NCBI GenBank assembly: GCA_050018415.1
Contig: JBEKAB010000006.1
Span: 81,240 to 145,239 of the forward strand
Direction: 5' to 3'
From: UBA1161 sp002311745
GTDB taxonomy: Bacteria; Planctomycetota; Phycisphaerae; Tepidisphaerales; Tepidisphaeraceae
Length of the DNA stretch: 64,000 nt
Made by a program: the position numbers and the translations under genes. Below the pieces are notes generated by a model. It worked only from the letters and a program-made list of their open reading frames with translations. It ran no database searches and was not told the origin of the DNA. This document shows positions 52,753 to 62,175 of this stretch, in pieces; position 1 is the stretch's first letter, and every line of letters starts with the position of its first letter.

Positions 52753-54492
52753 CTAAACCACCTCGGGGTCGATTTTCCGCGTTTCGTCGCGGAGGTAGTG
52801 CATGACCTGCCGTTCGCTGTCAAAGCTCATGACCCTGCGCGCCACGAGGCGGGCGTGCTCCATCGTGGTGGAGCGGATGATTTTCTTGACTTCCGGGATA
52901 TCGGGGCCATTCATGCTGAACGTGGTCAAACCGAGTCCCAACAACAACAGAGTGTACAGGGGCTCGCCCGCCATTTCACCACAGAGGCTCACGCCGATGT
53001 TGCCGCGCGTCGCCTTGCGGATGACGTCGCGGATGAGCCCCAGGACCGCGGGGTGCCCGGGGCAAAACAGCCCGGCCACCTTCTCGTTGGTCCGGTCCAC
53101 CGCCAGCGTGTACTGACACAGATCGTTGGTGCCGATGGAAAAGAAGTTGACTTCCTTGGCGAATTTTTCGGCCATCAGGGCGGCCGAGGGCACCTCGATC
53201 ATCATGCCGATGGGGATGTCCCGGTTGAACGAAACCCCTTCGTCCTCCAGCTCCTCCATGACGTCGATCAGGACCATTTTGGCCTGGCGCAGTTCCATCA
53301 GCGTGGAAATCATGGGGAACATGATGCGCACATCCCCCAGGACGCTGGCCCGCATGATGGCGCGGAGCTGGCGCTTGAACATGGGGATGTCGTGCAGGCA
53401 CATGCGGATGGAGCGGTCGCCCAAGAAGGGATTTCGTTCCGGATTGACCGCCTTGCTCTGGCTGTACTTGTCGGCGCCCAAATCGAGCGTGCGGATGACC
53501 AGCGGGCGGTTTTTGAGCCGGAGCAACGCATCGGCGTACGCGCCGTAGTGCTCTTCCTCGCTGGGCTCGCGCTCGCCGGCCAGATACAGGTATTCCGTGC
53601 GGTACAACCCGATCCCTTCGGCGCCGCGGTGCAGGGCCTCATCCACCTCGTTGGGGAACTCGATGTTGGCTTGCAGGCTGATCAAATGCCCGTCCAGCGT
53701 CTGGGCCGGCAGGTCCTGAAGGGTGGCCAGGTCGCTTTCGACTTTGAGCCGCCGCAGCTCGGATTCGCGATGCTCGCTGAGGACCTGCTCATCGGGATTG
53801 ATGATGACCACGCCGTGGTTGCCGTCGAGAATGACCAAATCGCCGGTGTTGACCTCGGCGGTGATGTCGCCCAGGCCGACCACCGCCGGGATGCCCATGG
53901 CGCGGGCGACGATGGCGGTGTGGCTGGTGCGGCCGCCGGCATCGGTGGCGAACCCCTTGACACGCTGCTTGTCCAGCAGGGCCGTCTGGCTGGGCAGCAT
54001 GTCGTGCGCGATCAGCACCACATCCGTGCTCAGGTGGGCCAGGTCCTGGCGCTTCTGCCCCACCAGGCGCCGAAGCACCTGCCGCTCCACGTCGTACACG
54101 TCCTTGACGCGCTCCGACAAATAGCGGTCGGTCATCTTGGAAAAGACGGCCGCGTACTTGCGCATCACGGTGCTGACGGCGTACTCGGCCGTGCTGCGGT
54201 TGGCGCGGATTTCGCTCAGCACCTGCCCCAGCAGCGACCCGTCGCGCAGGATGCCGACGTGGAAATCGAAAATGCCCCCCAGCTCGCGTCCCTGCCGGGC
54301 CACGATGTCGTCGCGCAGGCGGGTCAACTCGACGATGGCTTCCTCGACGGCCCGGTTGAAACGGGCGACTTCGGCTTCGGTGTCGGAGGCGGCGACCTGA
54401 CGCTTGGGGATGACCAGATCCTCAGCGTCCAGCACGACCGCCGCGCTGATCACTACACCCGGGGAGACGCCAATGCCTTTTTTAATTTCCAT
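52753..54492 (-). CDS. ptsI: PTS enzyme I (phosphoenolpyruvate-protein phosphotransferase)
   Basis: A 579-residue enzyme I. It takes phosphate from phosphoenolpyruvate on the His of GGRTSHTAIVARAMGIP and gives it to HPr. The PEP-binding part has IGLYRTEYLYL, MIEVPSAALMAEKFAKEVNF and FSIGTNDLCQYTLAVDR. The ATG at 54492 (MEIKKGIGVSPG) is the family start. With ptsH and ptsN next door but no EIIB or EIIC, it probably feeds a regulatory phosphorelay. Confidence 0.95.
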   Translation of the reverse strand: MEIKKGIGVSPGVVISAAVVLDAEDLVIPKRQVAASDTEAEVARFNRAVEEAIVELTRLRDDIVARQGRELGGIFDFHVGILRDGSLLGQVLSEIRANRSTAEYAVSTVMRKYAAVFSKMTDRYLSERVKDVYDVERQVLRRLVGQKRQDLAHLSTDVVLIAHDMLPSQTALLDKQRVKGFATDAGGRTSHTAIVARAMGIPAVVGLGDITAEVNTGDLVILDGNHGVVIINPDEQVLSEHRESELRRLKVESDLATLQDLPAQTLDGHLISLQANIEFPNEVDEALHRGAEGIGLYRTEYLYLAGEREPSEEEHYGAYADALLRLKNRPLVIRTLDLGADKYSQSKAVNPERNPFLGDRSIRMCLHDIPMFKRQLRAIMRASVLGDVRIMFPMISTLMELRQAKMVLIDVMEELEDEGVSFNRDIPIGMMIEVPSAALMAEKFAKEVNFFSIGTNDLCQYTLAVDRTNEKVAGLFCPGHPAVLGLIRDVIRKATRGNIGVSLCGEMAGEPLYTLLLLGLGLTTFSMNGPDIPEVKKIIRSTTMEHARLVARRVMSFDSERQVMHYLRDETRKIDPEVV

Positions 54493-54581
54493 CGAAGTTG
54501 TTCGTTGCCGGTTGCCAGTGGCTAGAGGCCGGTTGCCGATGTTATCCGGCAACTAGCAATGAGACACTAGCATCGGTCCGT

Positions 54582-54929
54582 TCATTCCTCCCCGAACTTA
54601 TTTTCGAACAGTTCGACCAGCTTGTCGATGGCGGCCTCGGCGTCGTCGCCCTCGGCCTGGATCTGCAGGGGCGTGCCCTGGGTCGCGGCCAGGATGATCA
54701 TCTGCATGACGCTTTTGCCGTCGGCTTCGTACGGTTCCTCGCCGCCTTTGCGCACGGTCACCTTGCATCGGAACTGATTGGCGGTATCCACGAATTCCAT
54801 GGCCGGCCGGGCGTGCAGGCCCAGGGAGTTGCTGACGATGATGTCGCGTGAAGCAATCGGCATGATACGTCGCACGCCGTGGAGGCTGCTCAAGGGCAGT
54901 CCGGGCGGGCCCCCGACGGGCCGGATCAT
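54582..54929 (-). CDS. ptsH: Phosphocarrier protein HPr
   Basis: An HPr whose domain spans about 90 residues. The active His is in NSLGLHARPAMEF, and the regulatory Ser in DGKSVMQMIILAA is kept, so HPr kinase could modify it. If translation begins at 54929 the ATG overlaps the ptsN stop (ATGA) and adds a 22-residue Pro/Gly-rich leader; the usual HPr start would be the ATG at 54863. Neither has a strong ribosome-binding site, and coupling favours the longer form. Confidence 0.9.
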   Translation of the reverse strand: MIRPVGGPPGLPLSSLHGVRRIMPIASRDIIVSNSLGLHARPAMEFVDTANQFRCKVTVRKGGEEPYEADGKSVMQMIILAATQGTPLQIQAEGDDAEAAIDKLVELFENKFGEE

Positions 54930-55393
54930 TTTCCCTGATCCGCCTCGTCCAGCAGCTCAAGGATGGCCTCGCGCGTCGTCGCCTGGCGCAGAAACCGCCG
55001 AAACATGTCCTTCTGAAGATTGCTGAAGACGATGTTCATGGCCTGCAGGTGCTGCTGCGGCTGATTTTCCGGGGAAAGAAGAAGGAAGATGGAAAAGACG
55101 GGCTGGTGATCCAGGGCGGAAAAGTCGATTCCGGCGGCGCTGCGGCCGATGGTCCCGCACATCTGTTTGACCTTGGCGTGCTTGACGTGGGGAACGGCCA
55201 CGCCCTTGCCGAAGCCGGTTGAGCCGTTCTGTTCCCGCTTGACCAGCGCCGCGACGACCTCCTCGACGGCCGACTTGGGCAGGGCTCCCGCCGCGGCCAG
55301 CGAGGAAACCAACTCGCGCAGCGCCGGGTCGCGGTCGCCGGCTTGCAGATTGGGAACGACCGCGTCGGTGACGATAAATTCTCTCAACTTCAT
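54926..55393 (-). CDS. ptsN: PTS EIIA domain protein (PtsN-like)
   Basis: A 155-residue EIIA of the fructose/nitrogen class. The phosphorylated His is in KGVAVPHVKHAKV. In other bacteria PtsN-type proteins report the phosphorelay state to potassium transport, nitrogen and stress systems. Its position between hpf and ptsH, without sugar permease genes, supports a regulatory role. Confidence 0.88.
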   Translation of the reverse strand: MKLREFIVTDAVVPNLQAGDRDPALRELVSSLAAAGALPKSAVEEVVAALVKREQNGSTGFGKGVAVPHVKHAKVKQMCGTIGRSAAGIDFSALDHQPVFSIFLLLSPENQPQQHLQAMNIVFSNLQKDMFRRFLRQATTREAILELLDEADQGK

Positions 55394-55427
55394 TGTTCTT
55401 ATAGCCTTTCAACCTCGTGATGATTTT

Positions 55428-55763
55428 TCAACCCGTGGGGGGCATCCGGCGCTTGGCCAGATCCACGGGATGCTTGCGATTTCTGTATTTTTTCTTGTGA
55501 TCGGACAATTGCCGCTCCAGCTTGTCCACGCATCCATCCACGCAGGCGTACGCGTCGCCGTGATCGTGATGCGCTACGAACATGCGGTGGTGCTCGGCAT
55601 TGACGATCATTTCGACGCGCATGGATTGCTTGGCGTTGTCGAAAATGACCTCAATTTCCTGGATGCGGTCGAAATACCGGGTGAGTTTGGAAGCCTTTTG
55701 CTGGGCATACGCCTTGAGGGGCGGGGTCACTTCCATGTGACGGGACGAAACGGTAACCAGCAC
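55428..55763 (-). CDS. hpf: Ribosome hibernation promoting factor (HPF/RaiA family)
   Basis: A 111-residue short-form HPF. It begins MLVTVSSRHMEVTPPLKAYA and has the beta-alpha fold with RYFDRIQEIEVIFDN and DAYACVDGCVDKLERQL. It binds the 30S decoding site in resting cells. hpf next to ptsN is a common pairing, linking nutrient signalling to ribosome storage. The gene lies 11 bases after the DUF502 gene. Confidence 0.93.
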   Translation of the reverse strand: MLVTVSSRHMEVTPPLKAYAQQKASKLTRYFDRIQEIEVIFDNAKQSMRVEMIVNAEHHRMFVAHHDHGDAYACVDGCVDKLERQLSDHKKKYRNRKHPVDLAKRRMPPTG

Positions 55764-55774
55764 GACAACCTCCT

Positions 55775-56713
55775 TCAGTCCGTTTGGACGGGCCCGCCAA
55801 CACGGCGGCCGCCAGGCTCATTGTACAGCAAAACATCCGGTGCCGTCGCCTGCGGTTCGCCGCCGTCCTGCGCTTGCCCCGCCGCAGAGTCGTGCAGCGC
55901 CGGCGGCATCGGCCGGCCCAGCGTCGTGCCCTGACCCGGGACGATCACCCCGCCGCTGACCAGCAGCCGCAACGCCTCTTCCACCGTCATCGGCAGCTCG
56001 ATCACCTTTTTCCGCGGCACCACCAGAACGTAGCCGCTGAAACTGGTCGGCGTCGAAGGCACGAAAACCGTCACCATTTCCTCCGGACCCTGCTCCCCGA
56101 GCTGCCACTGGCCGGTGCTGGTCACCAGGCCGATCGACCAGATGTTCTGCTCATGGGGCTGCACGGCGACGACGCGGCTGGCGCGAAAGTGCCGCGTGCG
56201 GTCGGCCAGGAGAAAATCGGTCACCTGCTTGACCGCCGGATAGATCGCCCGCACCAGTGGAATGCGCAACAGCGCCCGCTCGATCAGCCGCAAAAAGGCC
56301 CGCCCGATCAGTTTCCCCACGAACACGCCGATCACGTACACCAGCACCACCGACAACAACACGCCGATGACGCGCGTGCTCAGGTCGTTTTCGTTCCAGT
56401 GATAGAGGATGTACTGGCGGGTCTGGAACGGCAGCCATCCCTGGGCCACCGCGTAATCCCAGGCCAGCCGGATGGAGAAGACCAGGTGCCGGCCGATGTT
56501 CCCCCAAAGAAAATCCCACGCCCAGACCAGCAGCCACAGGGTGATCAGCGTGGGGAGGATGGCGGCCAGCCCGCGGACAAAGAACCGCCGGAAGTCCTCC
56601 GCAAAGCCGAGACGCTGGCGGGGAAACTCTGGCGGCGACGCTTTGTCCTGGGCACTCACCACAGCTCCGGAAACCGACGAAGACCGTTGTCGCTCGGACG
56701 ATGTGTATGACAT
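55775..56713 (-). CDS. DUF502 family membrane protein
   Basis: A 312-residue DUF502 protein with two or three membrane segments (about 48-70 and 118-140) and the family landmarks GLAAILPTLITLWLLVWAWD, ERALLRIPLVRAIYPAVKQV and VFVPSTPTSFSGYVLVVP. Function is unknown. The N- and C-terminal tails are low complexity. It is the first gene of the operon leading to hpf, the PTS genes and RNase E/G. Confidence 0.88.
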   Translation of the reverse strand: MSYTSSERQRSSSVSGAVVSAQDKASPPEFPRQRLGFAEDFRRFFVRGLAAILPTLITLWLLVWAWDFLWGNIGRHLVFSIRLAWDYAVAQGWLPFQTRQYILYHWNENDLSTRVIGVLLSVVLVYVIGVFVGKLIGRAFLRLIERALLRIPLVRAIYPAVKQVTDFLLADRTRHFRASRVVAVQPHEQNIWSIGLVTSTGQWQLGEQGPEEMVTVFVPSTPTSFSGYVLVVPRKKVIELPMTVEEALRLLVSGGVIVPGQGTTLGRPMPPALHDSAAGQAQDGGEPQATAPDVLLYNEPGGRRVGGPVQTD

Positions 56714-56732
56714 CGGGCGTTGCGGAAGTCAA

Positions 56733-59339
56733 TCAGGGCGCCGCAGCGCCGGGCGGCGCCGGCTCGGTCGCGGCCGGTCCTGGCAGGGTCGAAGCCGGCG
56801 CGGGTCGAGTCGGGGCCGGCGCCGCCGGTGCCGTCGGGGCCGGCGCCGCCGGCGCAGTTGGGGTCGGAGCGGCCTGGGTCGCGGCGGAGGTTCGGCGGAG
56901 CATGGCGGCGGCGTAAGCGCGGACGAGCGGGTCCGCGTCGCGGGATAGCTCCTCCGCCAAGCCCGGTGCACCCTTGCGCGTGACCGTCGCCGCCGCCAGC
57001 GACAGCAGCCGTGCCTCCCAGTCGGGGCTTTGTTTCATCTGGTTGATCACGGTGACCGGATCGTCTGGAGTCACGGCGATCACGGCCAGCACGAACTGCG
57101 CATACGCGGCGACGGCGGGCTTGGGGTCGTTAGTGGCTTGGCGGATATTGGCCAGGAATTTTTCCGCCACCGCGCGGGCTTCCGCCGCGTCGCTTTGGCG
57201 CAGCATAAGCTCGTAGGAGCCCAGCACGTCCAGAATGCGGACTTTTTCGCCGCCCGGTCCGTCGTGCAACAGCGTCAGCAGTTTGTCGCGCAGGTCGTTG
57301 TTGCCGACGAACGTTGGATCGCGCTGCACCATCCGGGTGAGCTGCACGCTGTAGCCGCAGGGGCCTGGCTGGCCCAGCGCCGGCTGACGGGGCCCGGCGG
57401 CCTGCACGGCGCTCGGGTTGGTCACCATGTCGACGTTGACGGTCAGATTCAAACCCGGATCCCGCCCGAAAATGGAAACCAACGCGCCGTCGTCGATGCG
57501 GACCAGTTGGCTCATGGTTTGGCCCGCGGGCAGCACCAGCCGCTGACTCAGGCGATCATAGGCCGCCCCGCCGATGCTCTGCGCCTGCATGCCGCGCAGG
57601 TAAGCATCGAACCACAGGTCCGGATGCAAAGCGCCATCGGAGCCGATCGCCAGATCCGACGCGCTGATGTTCTCGATGGCGACGCGGATCAGAATCGGCT
57701 GGCCAAATTGATACGCCTCTTTGTTCGGCTCGATGCGCACGATGTAGACGCTCTGGGGCTGGCTGAGGATCTGCAAGAAATCCTTGGGGAACTGCTCCAG
57801 GGCGGTGGCCACGGCGCCGGAGTCGGCGCCGGGCTCGACGTTGAGATCGAACTTGTGCAGCGCCCCCCAAAGCGCGGCGCCGACCAGCCCGGACGGATAC
57901 TTGCCCAGCAATTGTCTGGCGCGGGCCAGGGCGTCGGTCCGTTTGGCGGGATCGGCCATGTCGATCAGGATCAGCCCCAGGGCGGCCATGGGATCGCTCT
58001 GCTGCACGGCCAGGAGCTTGGTGGTGGCGCCGACGGCATCGCCCCCGACGTAAAGACGCCACCCGCGCAGACGCGCCAGTTGGATATCCCGGTTGGACAG
58101 GAGTTTTCCCAGCACGGCCAGAAACGGATCGGCGGCGGCCGCGTCGCGGCGGTAATACAACTGAAACCAGGCCAGGTCGGAAACCGCCGCCACGTACGCG
58201 TCGGTGAGCCACGGCTTGCCCGCCTGGCGCAGGCGGGCCGGATCGCCCGACAGGTCCGGCAACGGTGTGGCGTCGCTGGAATTCAGCGGCCGCGTCGCAG
58301 CCTGGGTGTCGCCAGCCGCGGCACGCAGGCGGGTCAGGCGATTCGAAAGAGCGATCCCCGCCTGGCGAATCACCTCCGCATGGACTGCTTGCACCGCCTT
58401 ATCGACTGGATTCTGATCCGCCTGGAATTTGCTGGCCGTCAGCCACAGCAGCCAACCGTCGGGATCGTCCGGCACGGTGGTGGCGTACTGCGACAACAGC
58501 GTCGTGGCTTCGGCCACGCGACCGGCGATCAGCAGTTCCGACCCGGCGCCCCGGGCAAACGCCGCATCCGGTCGAATGCCGGTGCTGCCGTACAGACTGT
58601 TGGCATAGCTGTACCACTGGACCGATTGTTGCGCCAAGCCCAGATCGGCCAATTGCTGGGCCAAACGCGTGAACACCCCGGGATCGGCCGGGGCCGCCTG
58701 CAGCAGCGACAGCAATTGCTCCACGCGGTCCAGCGGCAGGGCCGTGGCGACGGTCATGTCGTACTTCATGCGCATCGCCGCGACGTTCACGTGGTTGAGC
58801 ACGATCGCGCTGCGCAGCATTTTGAGCGCTTCCTCCGGCTCGGCGCGAACGTTGAAAAGCTGGGCGCAGCGCACCGCCGCCACACTGCGCACTTCGGGCG
58901 CCAACTGCTGCTTGGCCAGAATCGCCCGCAGGTATTGGATTTTCTGGTCGACGCCTTGCATGTCCGCCAGGTACAGATCGATCAGCCGAACCTGCGCCGT
59001 CTGATCGCCCGGCTCAAGCTGCAGATAGGTCTTCACGTAGCCGGCGGCGCCGGCCGTGTCGTTGTTGTCCAGCAGATCGTCGATCAGCAGGCGGAGGTAG
59101 CGCGGTTCCTTGGGATCGAGCCGCGCCGCCGCCTTCAGCAGCGCCGTGCTTTGGTCCCAGGCCGATGCCGAAGCCGGGACCGTGGAGGCGCGCAGGGTCT
59201 GACAGGCGAACGTCTCCAGCCGCTGGGCCAGAGCCATCGAGCCCTCCTTGTCCGGTGTGTTGTCCGTGTCCTGCGCCCGGATGGGACCGGCCGACGTGAT
59301 CACCGCCACTGCCCAAATCAGCGCCAATCGTGCCTTCAT
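56733..59339 (-). CDS. Large secreted TPR-like protein of unknown function
   Basis: An 868-residue exported protein with a signal peptide (MKARLALIWAVAVITSAGPIRA). Residues 35-480 or so are alpha-helical with TPR-like pairs (for example YLRLLIDDLLDNNDTAGAAG and EPEEALKMLRSAIVLNHVNV). A beta-rich middle (YIVRIEPNKEAYQFGQPILI) follows, then a HEAT-like region and a tail of Ala/Pro/Thr repeats. The ATG at 59339 follows a GAGGAA; the longer upstream frame overlaps the next gene and is not real. It is the last of three linked genes. It may be a periplasmic scaffold. Confidence 0.75.
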   Translation of the reverse strand: MKARLALIWAVAVITSAGPIRAQDTDNTPDKEGSMALAQRLETFACQTLRASTVPASASAWDQSTALLKAAARLDPKEPRYLRLLIDDLLDNNDTAGAAGYVKTYLQLEPGDQTAQVRLIDLYLADMQGVDQKIQYLRAILAKQQLAPEVRSVAAVRCAQLFNVRAEPEEALKMLRSAIVLNHVNVAAMRMKYDMTVATALPLDRVEQLLSLLQAAPADPGVFTRLAQQLADLGLAQQSVQWYSYANSLYGSTGIRPDAAFARGAGSELLIAGRVAEATTLLSQYATTVPDDPDGWLLWLTASKFQADQNPVDKAVQAVHAEVIRQAGIALSNRLTRLRAAAGDTQAATRPLNSSDATPLPDLSGDPARLRQAGKPWLTDAYVAAVSDLAWFQLYYRRDAAAADPFLAVLGKLLSNRDIQLARLRGWRLYVGGDAVGATTKLLAVQQSDPMAALGLILIDMADPAKRTDALARARQLLGKYPSGLVGAALWGALHKFDLNVEPGADSGAVATALEQFPKDFLQILSQPQSVYIVRIEPNKEAYQFGQPILIRVAIENISASDLAIGSDGALHPDLWFDAYLRGMQAQSIGGAAYDRLSQRLVLPAGQTMSQLVRIDDGALVSIFGRDPGLNLTVNVDMVTNPSAVQAAGPRQPALGQPGPCGYSVQLTRMVQRDPTFVGNNDLRDKLLTLLHDGPGGEKVRILDVLGSYELMLRQSDAAEARAVAEKFLANIRQATNDPKPAVAAYAQFVLAVIAVTPDDPVTVINQMKQSPDWEARLLSLAAATVTRKGAPGLAEELSRDADPLVRAYAAAMLRRTSAATQAAPTPTAPAAPAPTAPAAPAPTRPAPASTLPGPAATEPAPPGAAAP

Positions 59340-59407
59340 CGAGTTCCTCGTGCCAAGTTGGTGTCGCGGATTGTCGTGAAGCGCCGGCCGGCAGGCAAGG
59401 GGCCGCA

Positions 59408-60211
59408 TCACCACGCCTGGGCCAGCATCTCCGCCAGAATCGGTCGATCGGCCGCGATTTCCGGCGCATCGGCCAGCAATTCGACCCGGCGGCGCAACCA
59501 TCGCGCCAATTCCATTCGCCCCGCCTTGTACGCCGCCAACGCCAAAAATGCCTGCGAGCGGGCGGCGTTGATCGACGGCATCAGTTCCGACAGTTGCACC
59601 TTCACGCCCACACAGCTCAGCATCTGCTCCCATGCCCCAATGCGCGAACCGTAATCGAGTTGCAGCAGTTGCAGGGCCAGGGCCTCGGCCAGACCCAATC
59701 GCTGCCGGTACAACGCGTCCAGCGCCCACAACGTGCCCCGCAGATCGCCCAGGCGCAGCGTGGAATCGGCCATCAGCAGCAGCGTCGAACGCGAAAGATC
59801 GGCGATGCCGCGCTGACCGAGCAGCGCCTGGCACAGCAGCGCCGATTCGCGCCAACGCCGCTGCGCGTGACGCAACAAGGCCAGATGATGCAGCCCCAGC
59901 AGCTTGGCCGTGCGGAACAGCGAGAAGCTCCGCAAAACCGAGTCGATTTGTTTCTCGGCCTGCTCGAAATTGCCGGCGGCGATCAGCGAGGGCGAATCGG
60001 AGGCCAGACGCGCTCCCACCATGCTCCGATAGCTCAGGACGATCCACACGGCGCCGATCAGGATCAGGGGAACCAGCCCATCCCCGCTGAGCCCCAGCAT
60101 CGGGCCGCCCAGCAGACAAACGGCGGCGCCCACCATCAGCGCCGCGCGCAACAGCGCGGCCAGCGCCAGGTCCCGGCGAAAGCGGGCGATGACCCCATCC
60201 ACGCTGATCAC
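59408..60211 (-). CDS. Membrane-anchored helical-repeat protein of unknown function
   Basis: A 267-residue protein with two membrane segments near the N-terminus (about 15-37 and 42-60), followed by helical pairs with TPR character (AAGNFEQAEKQIDSVLRSFS, GDLRGTLWALDALYRQR). It starts 2 bases after the stop of the preceding gene and is likely translated with it. The soluble part should face the cytoplasm or periplasm; its partners are unknown. Confidence 0.7.
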   Translation of the reverse strand: MISVDGVIARFRRDLALAALLRAALMVGAAVCLLGGPMLGLSGDGLVPLILIGAVWIVLSYRSMVGARLASDSPSLIAAGNFEQAEKQIDSVLRSFSLFRTAKLLGLHHLALLRHAQRRWRESALLCQALLGQRGIADLSRSTLLLMADSTLRLGDLRGTLWALDALYRQRLGLAEALALQLLQLDYGSRIGAWEQMLSCVGVKVQLSELMPSINAARSQAFLALAAYKAGRMELARWLRRRVELLADAPEIAADRPILAEMLAQAW

Positions 60212-60213
60212 GT

Positions 60214-61116
60214 TTACGCCACCTCCGCCGGCGCCGCCGCCGGCGCCAACCTGTCCGCCAGGGGGGCGATCTCCGGATAGCGCCGCCGCAATTCCACCAG
60301 GGGCAGCAGCAGCGTCGCGTTGCGATACGCCTGCTCGGCCTGCGGGCTCTGGCCCAGCATGTCGTACGCCCGCGCCGCCAGGGCCCAGGCATCGGCCAGG
60401 CGATGGCCCAGGTCGCGCCGCATCACCGCCAGGCGGCTCTGGAACATCTGGATGGCCTCGGCCGGATGGCCGGTCTTCACGTCGCGATAAATCTCCACCA
60501 GCGCCAACCCGGGCGATTCGCCGATCCCCCCGGCCGCCCGCGCCTGACGGCGCAGATCCGCAATCGCACGGTCCGCATCCAGAAGATTCTCCGCCCGCAG
60601 CAGCGCCATCGCCCGCCCGACCTGCACCGAATGCACCGCCTCATCATCCAGCAAGACCTCTTCCAAAATGTGCTCGTGCACGGCGACCGAATCGTCAAAG
60701 CGGTGATAGCGGGCCAGCACCATCGCCAGGAACAGCATCGCCTGCGCCCGGGTTGCCGGCGATCGCGCCGGGCGGGACAGAAACGCCTGCACCGAAAACG
60801 CGGCCTGGGGCCACCGCCGAAGCTGAATCAACTCTTCAATGATCTGAAGCTGCCGCTGCTGGGCGCGCGCCTCCCGCACGGCCAGAAAACCGTTCAGCGC
60901 CCAGCCGGCAACGAAAACGCCCAGAAGCACGCTGAGCGAGACGGAAAAGAGCTGTTGGGTCCCGGGCGTCTGGCCGAGCAAAAACCAGCTCAGCAGCAGC
61001 GCCGCCGCGCACCCCGCGATGAGCAGGCGCATGCCGCTCCACCGCCCGCGCGGCCGGCTGGACTCCAGCAGCGTGGCGACGTCCAGAAAAGCAAAGTCGG
61101 GACCGGGCCCGGTCAT
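60214..61116 (-). CDS. Membrane-anchored TPR-like protein of unknown function
   Basis: A 300-residue protein with two membrane segments (about 30-48 and 57-75) and a C-terminal helical-repeat region (FDDSVAVHEHILEEVLLDDE, LGQSPQAEQAYRNATLLLPL), similar in plan to the gene that follows it. The two may be diverged duplicates. The ATG at 61116 starts the conserved frame; the longer frame to 61287 overlaps ribF. Confidence 0.7.
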   Translation of the reverse strand: MTGPGPDFAFLDVATLLESSRPRGRWSGMRLLIAGCAAALLLSWFLLGQTPGTQQLFSVSLSVLLGVFVAGWALNGFLAVREARAQQRQLQIIEELIQLRRWPQAAFSVQAFLSRPARSPATRAQAMLFLAMVLARYHRFDDSVAVHEHILEEVLLDDEAVHSVQVGRAMALLRAENLLDADRAIADLRRQARAAGGIGESPGLALVEIYRDVKTGHPAEAIQMFQSRLAVMRRDLGHRLADAWALAARAYDMLGQSPQAEQAYRNATLLLPLVELRRRYPEIAPLADRLAPAAAPAEVA

Positions 61117-61183
61117 GCAGGGGATTGTAGACGCAGCCGCCGACTTGGGAAATGTCCAGCCCGCCGCGATGCCGCGCCGGCCG

Positions 61184-62149
61184 CTACGTGCCCACGGCAA
61201 TGGGTCGCGCCGCATCCCCAGTGGCACGCGACGCGCATGGCCCCTTGTCCGCTTCCATTTGCGCCCGCAGCGCCGCCGGATCGGCAAATCTCCGCTGTTC
61301 GCGCAGCCAATCGAGCAGTTCCACGCCGAGGGTTCTGCCGTACAAGTCGCCGTCGAACCCGATCAGGTGCGCTTCGACCTGCCTCAGGTTCTGCCCGAAC
61401 GTCGGCATGGTGCCGATGCTGACGGCCGCGCCATACGTCTTGCCGTCGACGGCGCAACGTCCGGCGTACACCGCGTCGATGGGGATCAGTTGGTCGTCGC
61501 ATTTGAGATTCGCCGTCGGAACGCCCAAGGCCTTGCCGCGGGAAAACCCCGGGCCCACGGTTCCGCGGATCAGATAGGGCCGACCCAGGCAAATCGCCGC
61601 ATCCCGCACGCGCCCGAAACTCAGTAAAAACCGGATCAGCGAACTGCTCACCGGCACGAGGCGCAGATCCAGCAGCGGGACCACCACCGATTCCACGACG
61701 TGCAGTTTCACGCTCGAGGCCCCGGCCCATCGCGCCAGGGCCTGGACGTTCCCGGCGGCGTCCTTGCCGAAACGGAACCCCGGACCTTCCACCAGATGCC
61801 CCACGCGCACCTGGTCACGGAGGATTTGCCAAAACGGCTCGGCGCCCAGGCCCAGCACCTGCGGCTCGGGCGGGAGGATGACCAGAAAATCCGGCGCCAG
61901 CGCTTCGATCAGGGGCTGCTTCACCGGCGGGAGTGTCAACCGCGGCGGCGCCTGCTCGGGCCGCAACACCGTGATCGGATGCGGCTCGAACGTCACCACC
62001 GCAAAAGGCGCGCCCAGCGACGAAGCCATCTCCCGGGCCGTTTGCATGATCCGGCGGTGGCCCAGATGCACCCCGTCGAAATTGCCGATGGATACCACCG
62101 ACCCGGCGGGCACGCGGCAAAGTCCGTCTAATCCGTGAACGATCCGCAT
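61184..62149 (-). CDS. ribF: Bifunctional riboflavin kinase / FAD synthetase
   Basis: A 321-residue RibF. The N-terminal adenylyltransferase has SIGNFDGVHLGHRRIM, the flavokinase domain has GTVGPGFSRGKALGVPTANL, and AGRCAVDGKTYGAAVSIGT follows. It makes FMN and FAD from riboflavin. It lies 26 bases after the OpgC-like gene on the same strand. Confidence 0.95.
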   Translation of the reverse strand: MRIVHGLDGLCRVPAGSVVSIGNFDGVHLGHRRIMQTAREMASSLGAPFAVVTFEPHPITVLRPEQAPPRLTLPPVKQPLIEALAPDFLVILPPEPQVLGLGAEPFWQILRDQVRVGHLVEGPGFRFGKDAAGNVQALARWAGASSVKLHVVESVVVPLLDLRLVPVSSSLIRFLLSFGRVRDAAICLGRPYLIRGTVGPGFSRGKALGVPTANLKCDDQLIPIDAVYAGRCAVDGKTYGAAVSIGTMPTFGQNLRQVEAHLIGFDGDLYGRTLGVELLDWLREQRRFADPAALRAQMEADKGPCASRATGDAARPIAVGT

Positions 62150-62175
62150 GGTTCAGGCGGGCAGAAGCAGCCTCT

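Noticed and set aside
52240..54525. A 761-codon + strand frame opposite RNase E/G and ptsI
   Set aside because: Antisense to two clearly identified genes, with low-complexity composition.
57030..59654. An 874-codon open frame on the + strand opposite the large TPR-like gene
   Set aside because: It is the antisense of a well-supported exported protein, has the His/Gln/Arg-rich make-up of high-GC shadow frames, and matches no family.
59340..60392. Upstream extension of the large TPR-like frame
   Set aside because: It overlaps the preceding gene out of frame; a signal peptide and ribosome-binding site mark the start at 59339.
61215..61240. A GCACGCGACGCG stretch in ribF resembling the REP palindrome
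   Set aside because: Only a partial match to the core, inside a coding region and without the paired arm, so probably chance.
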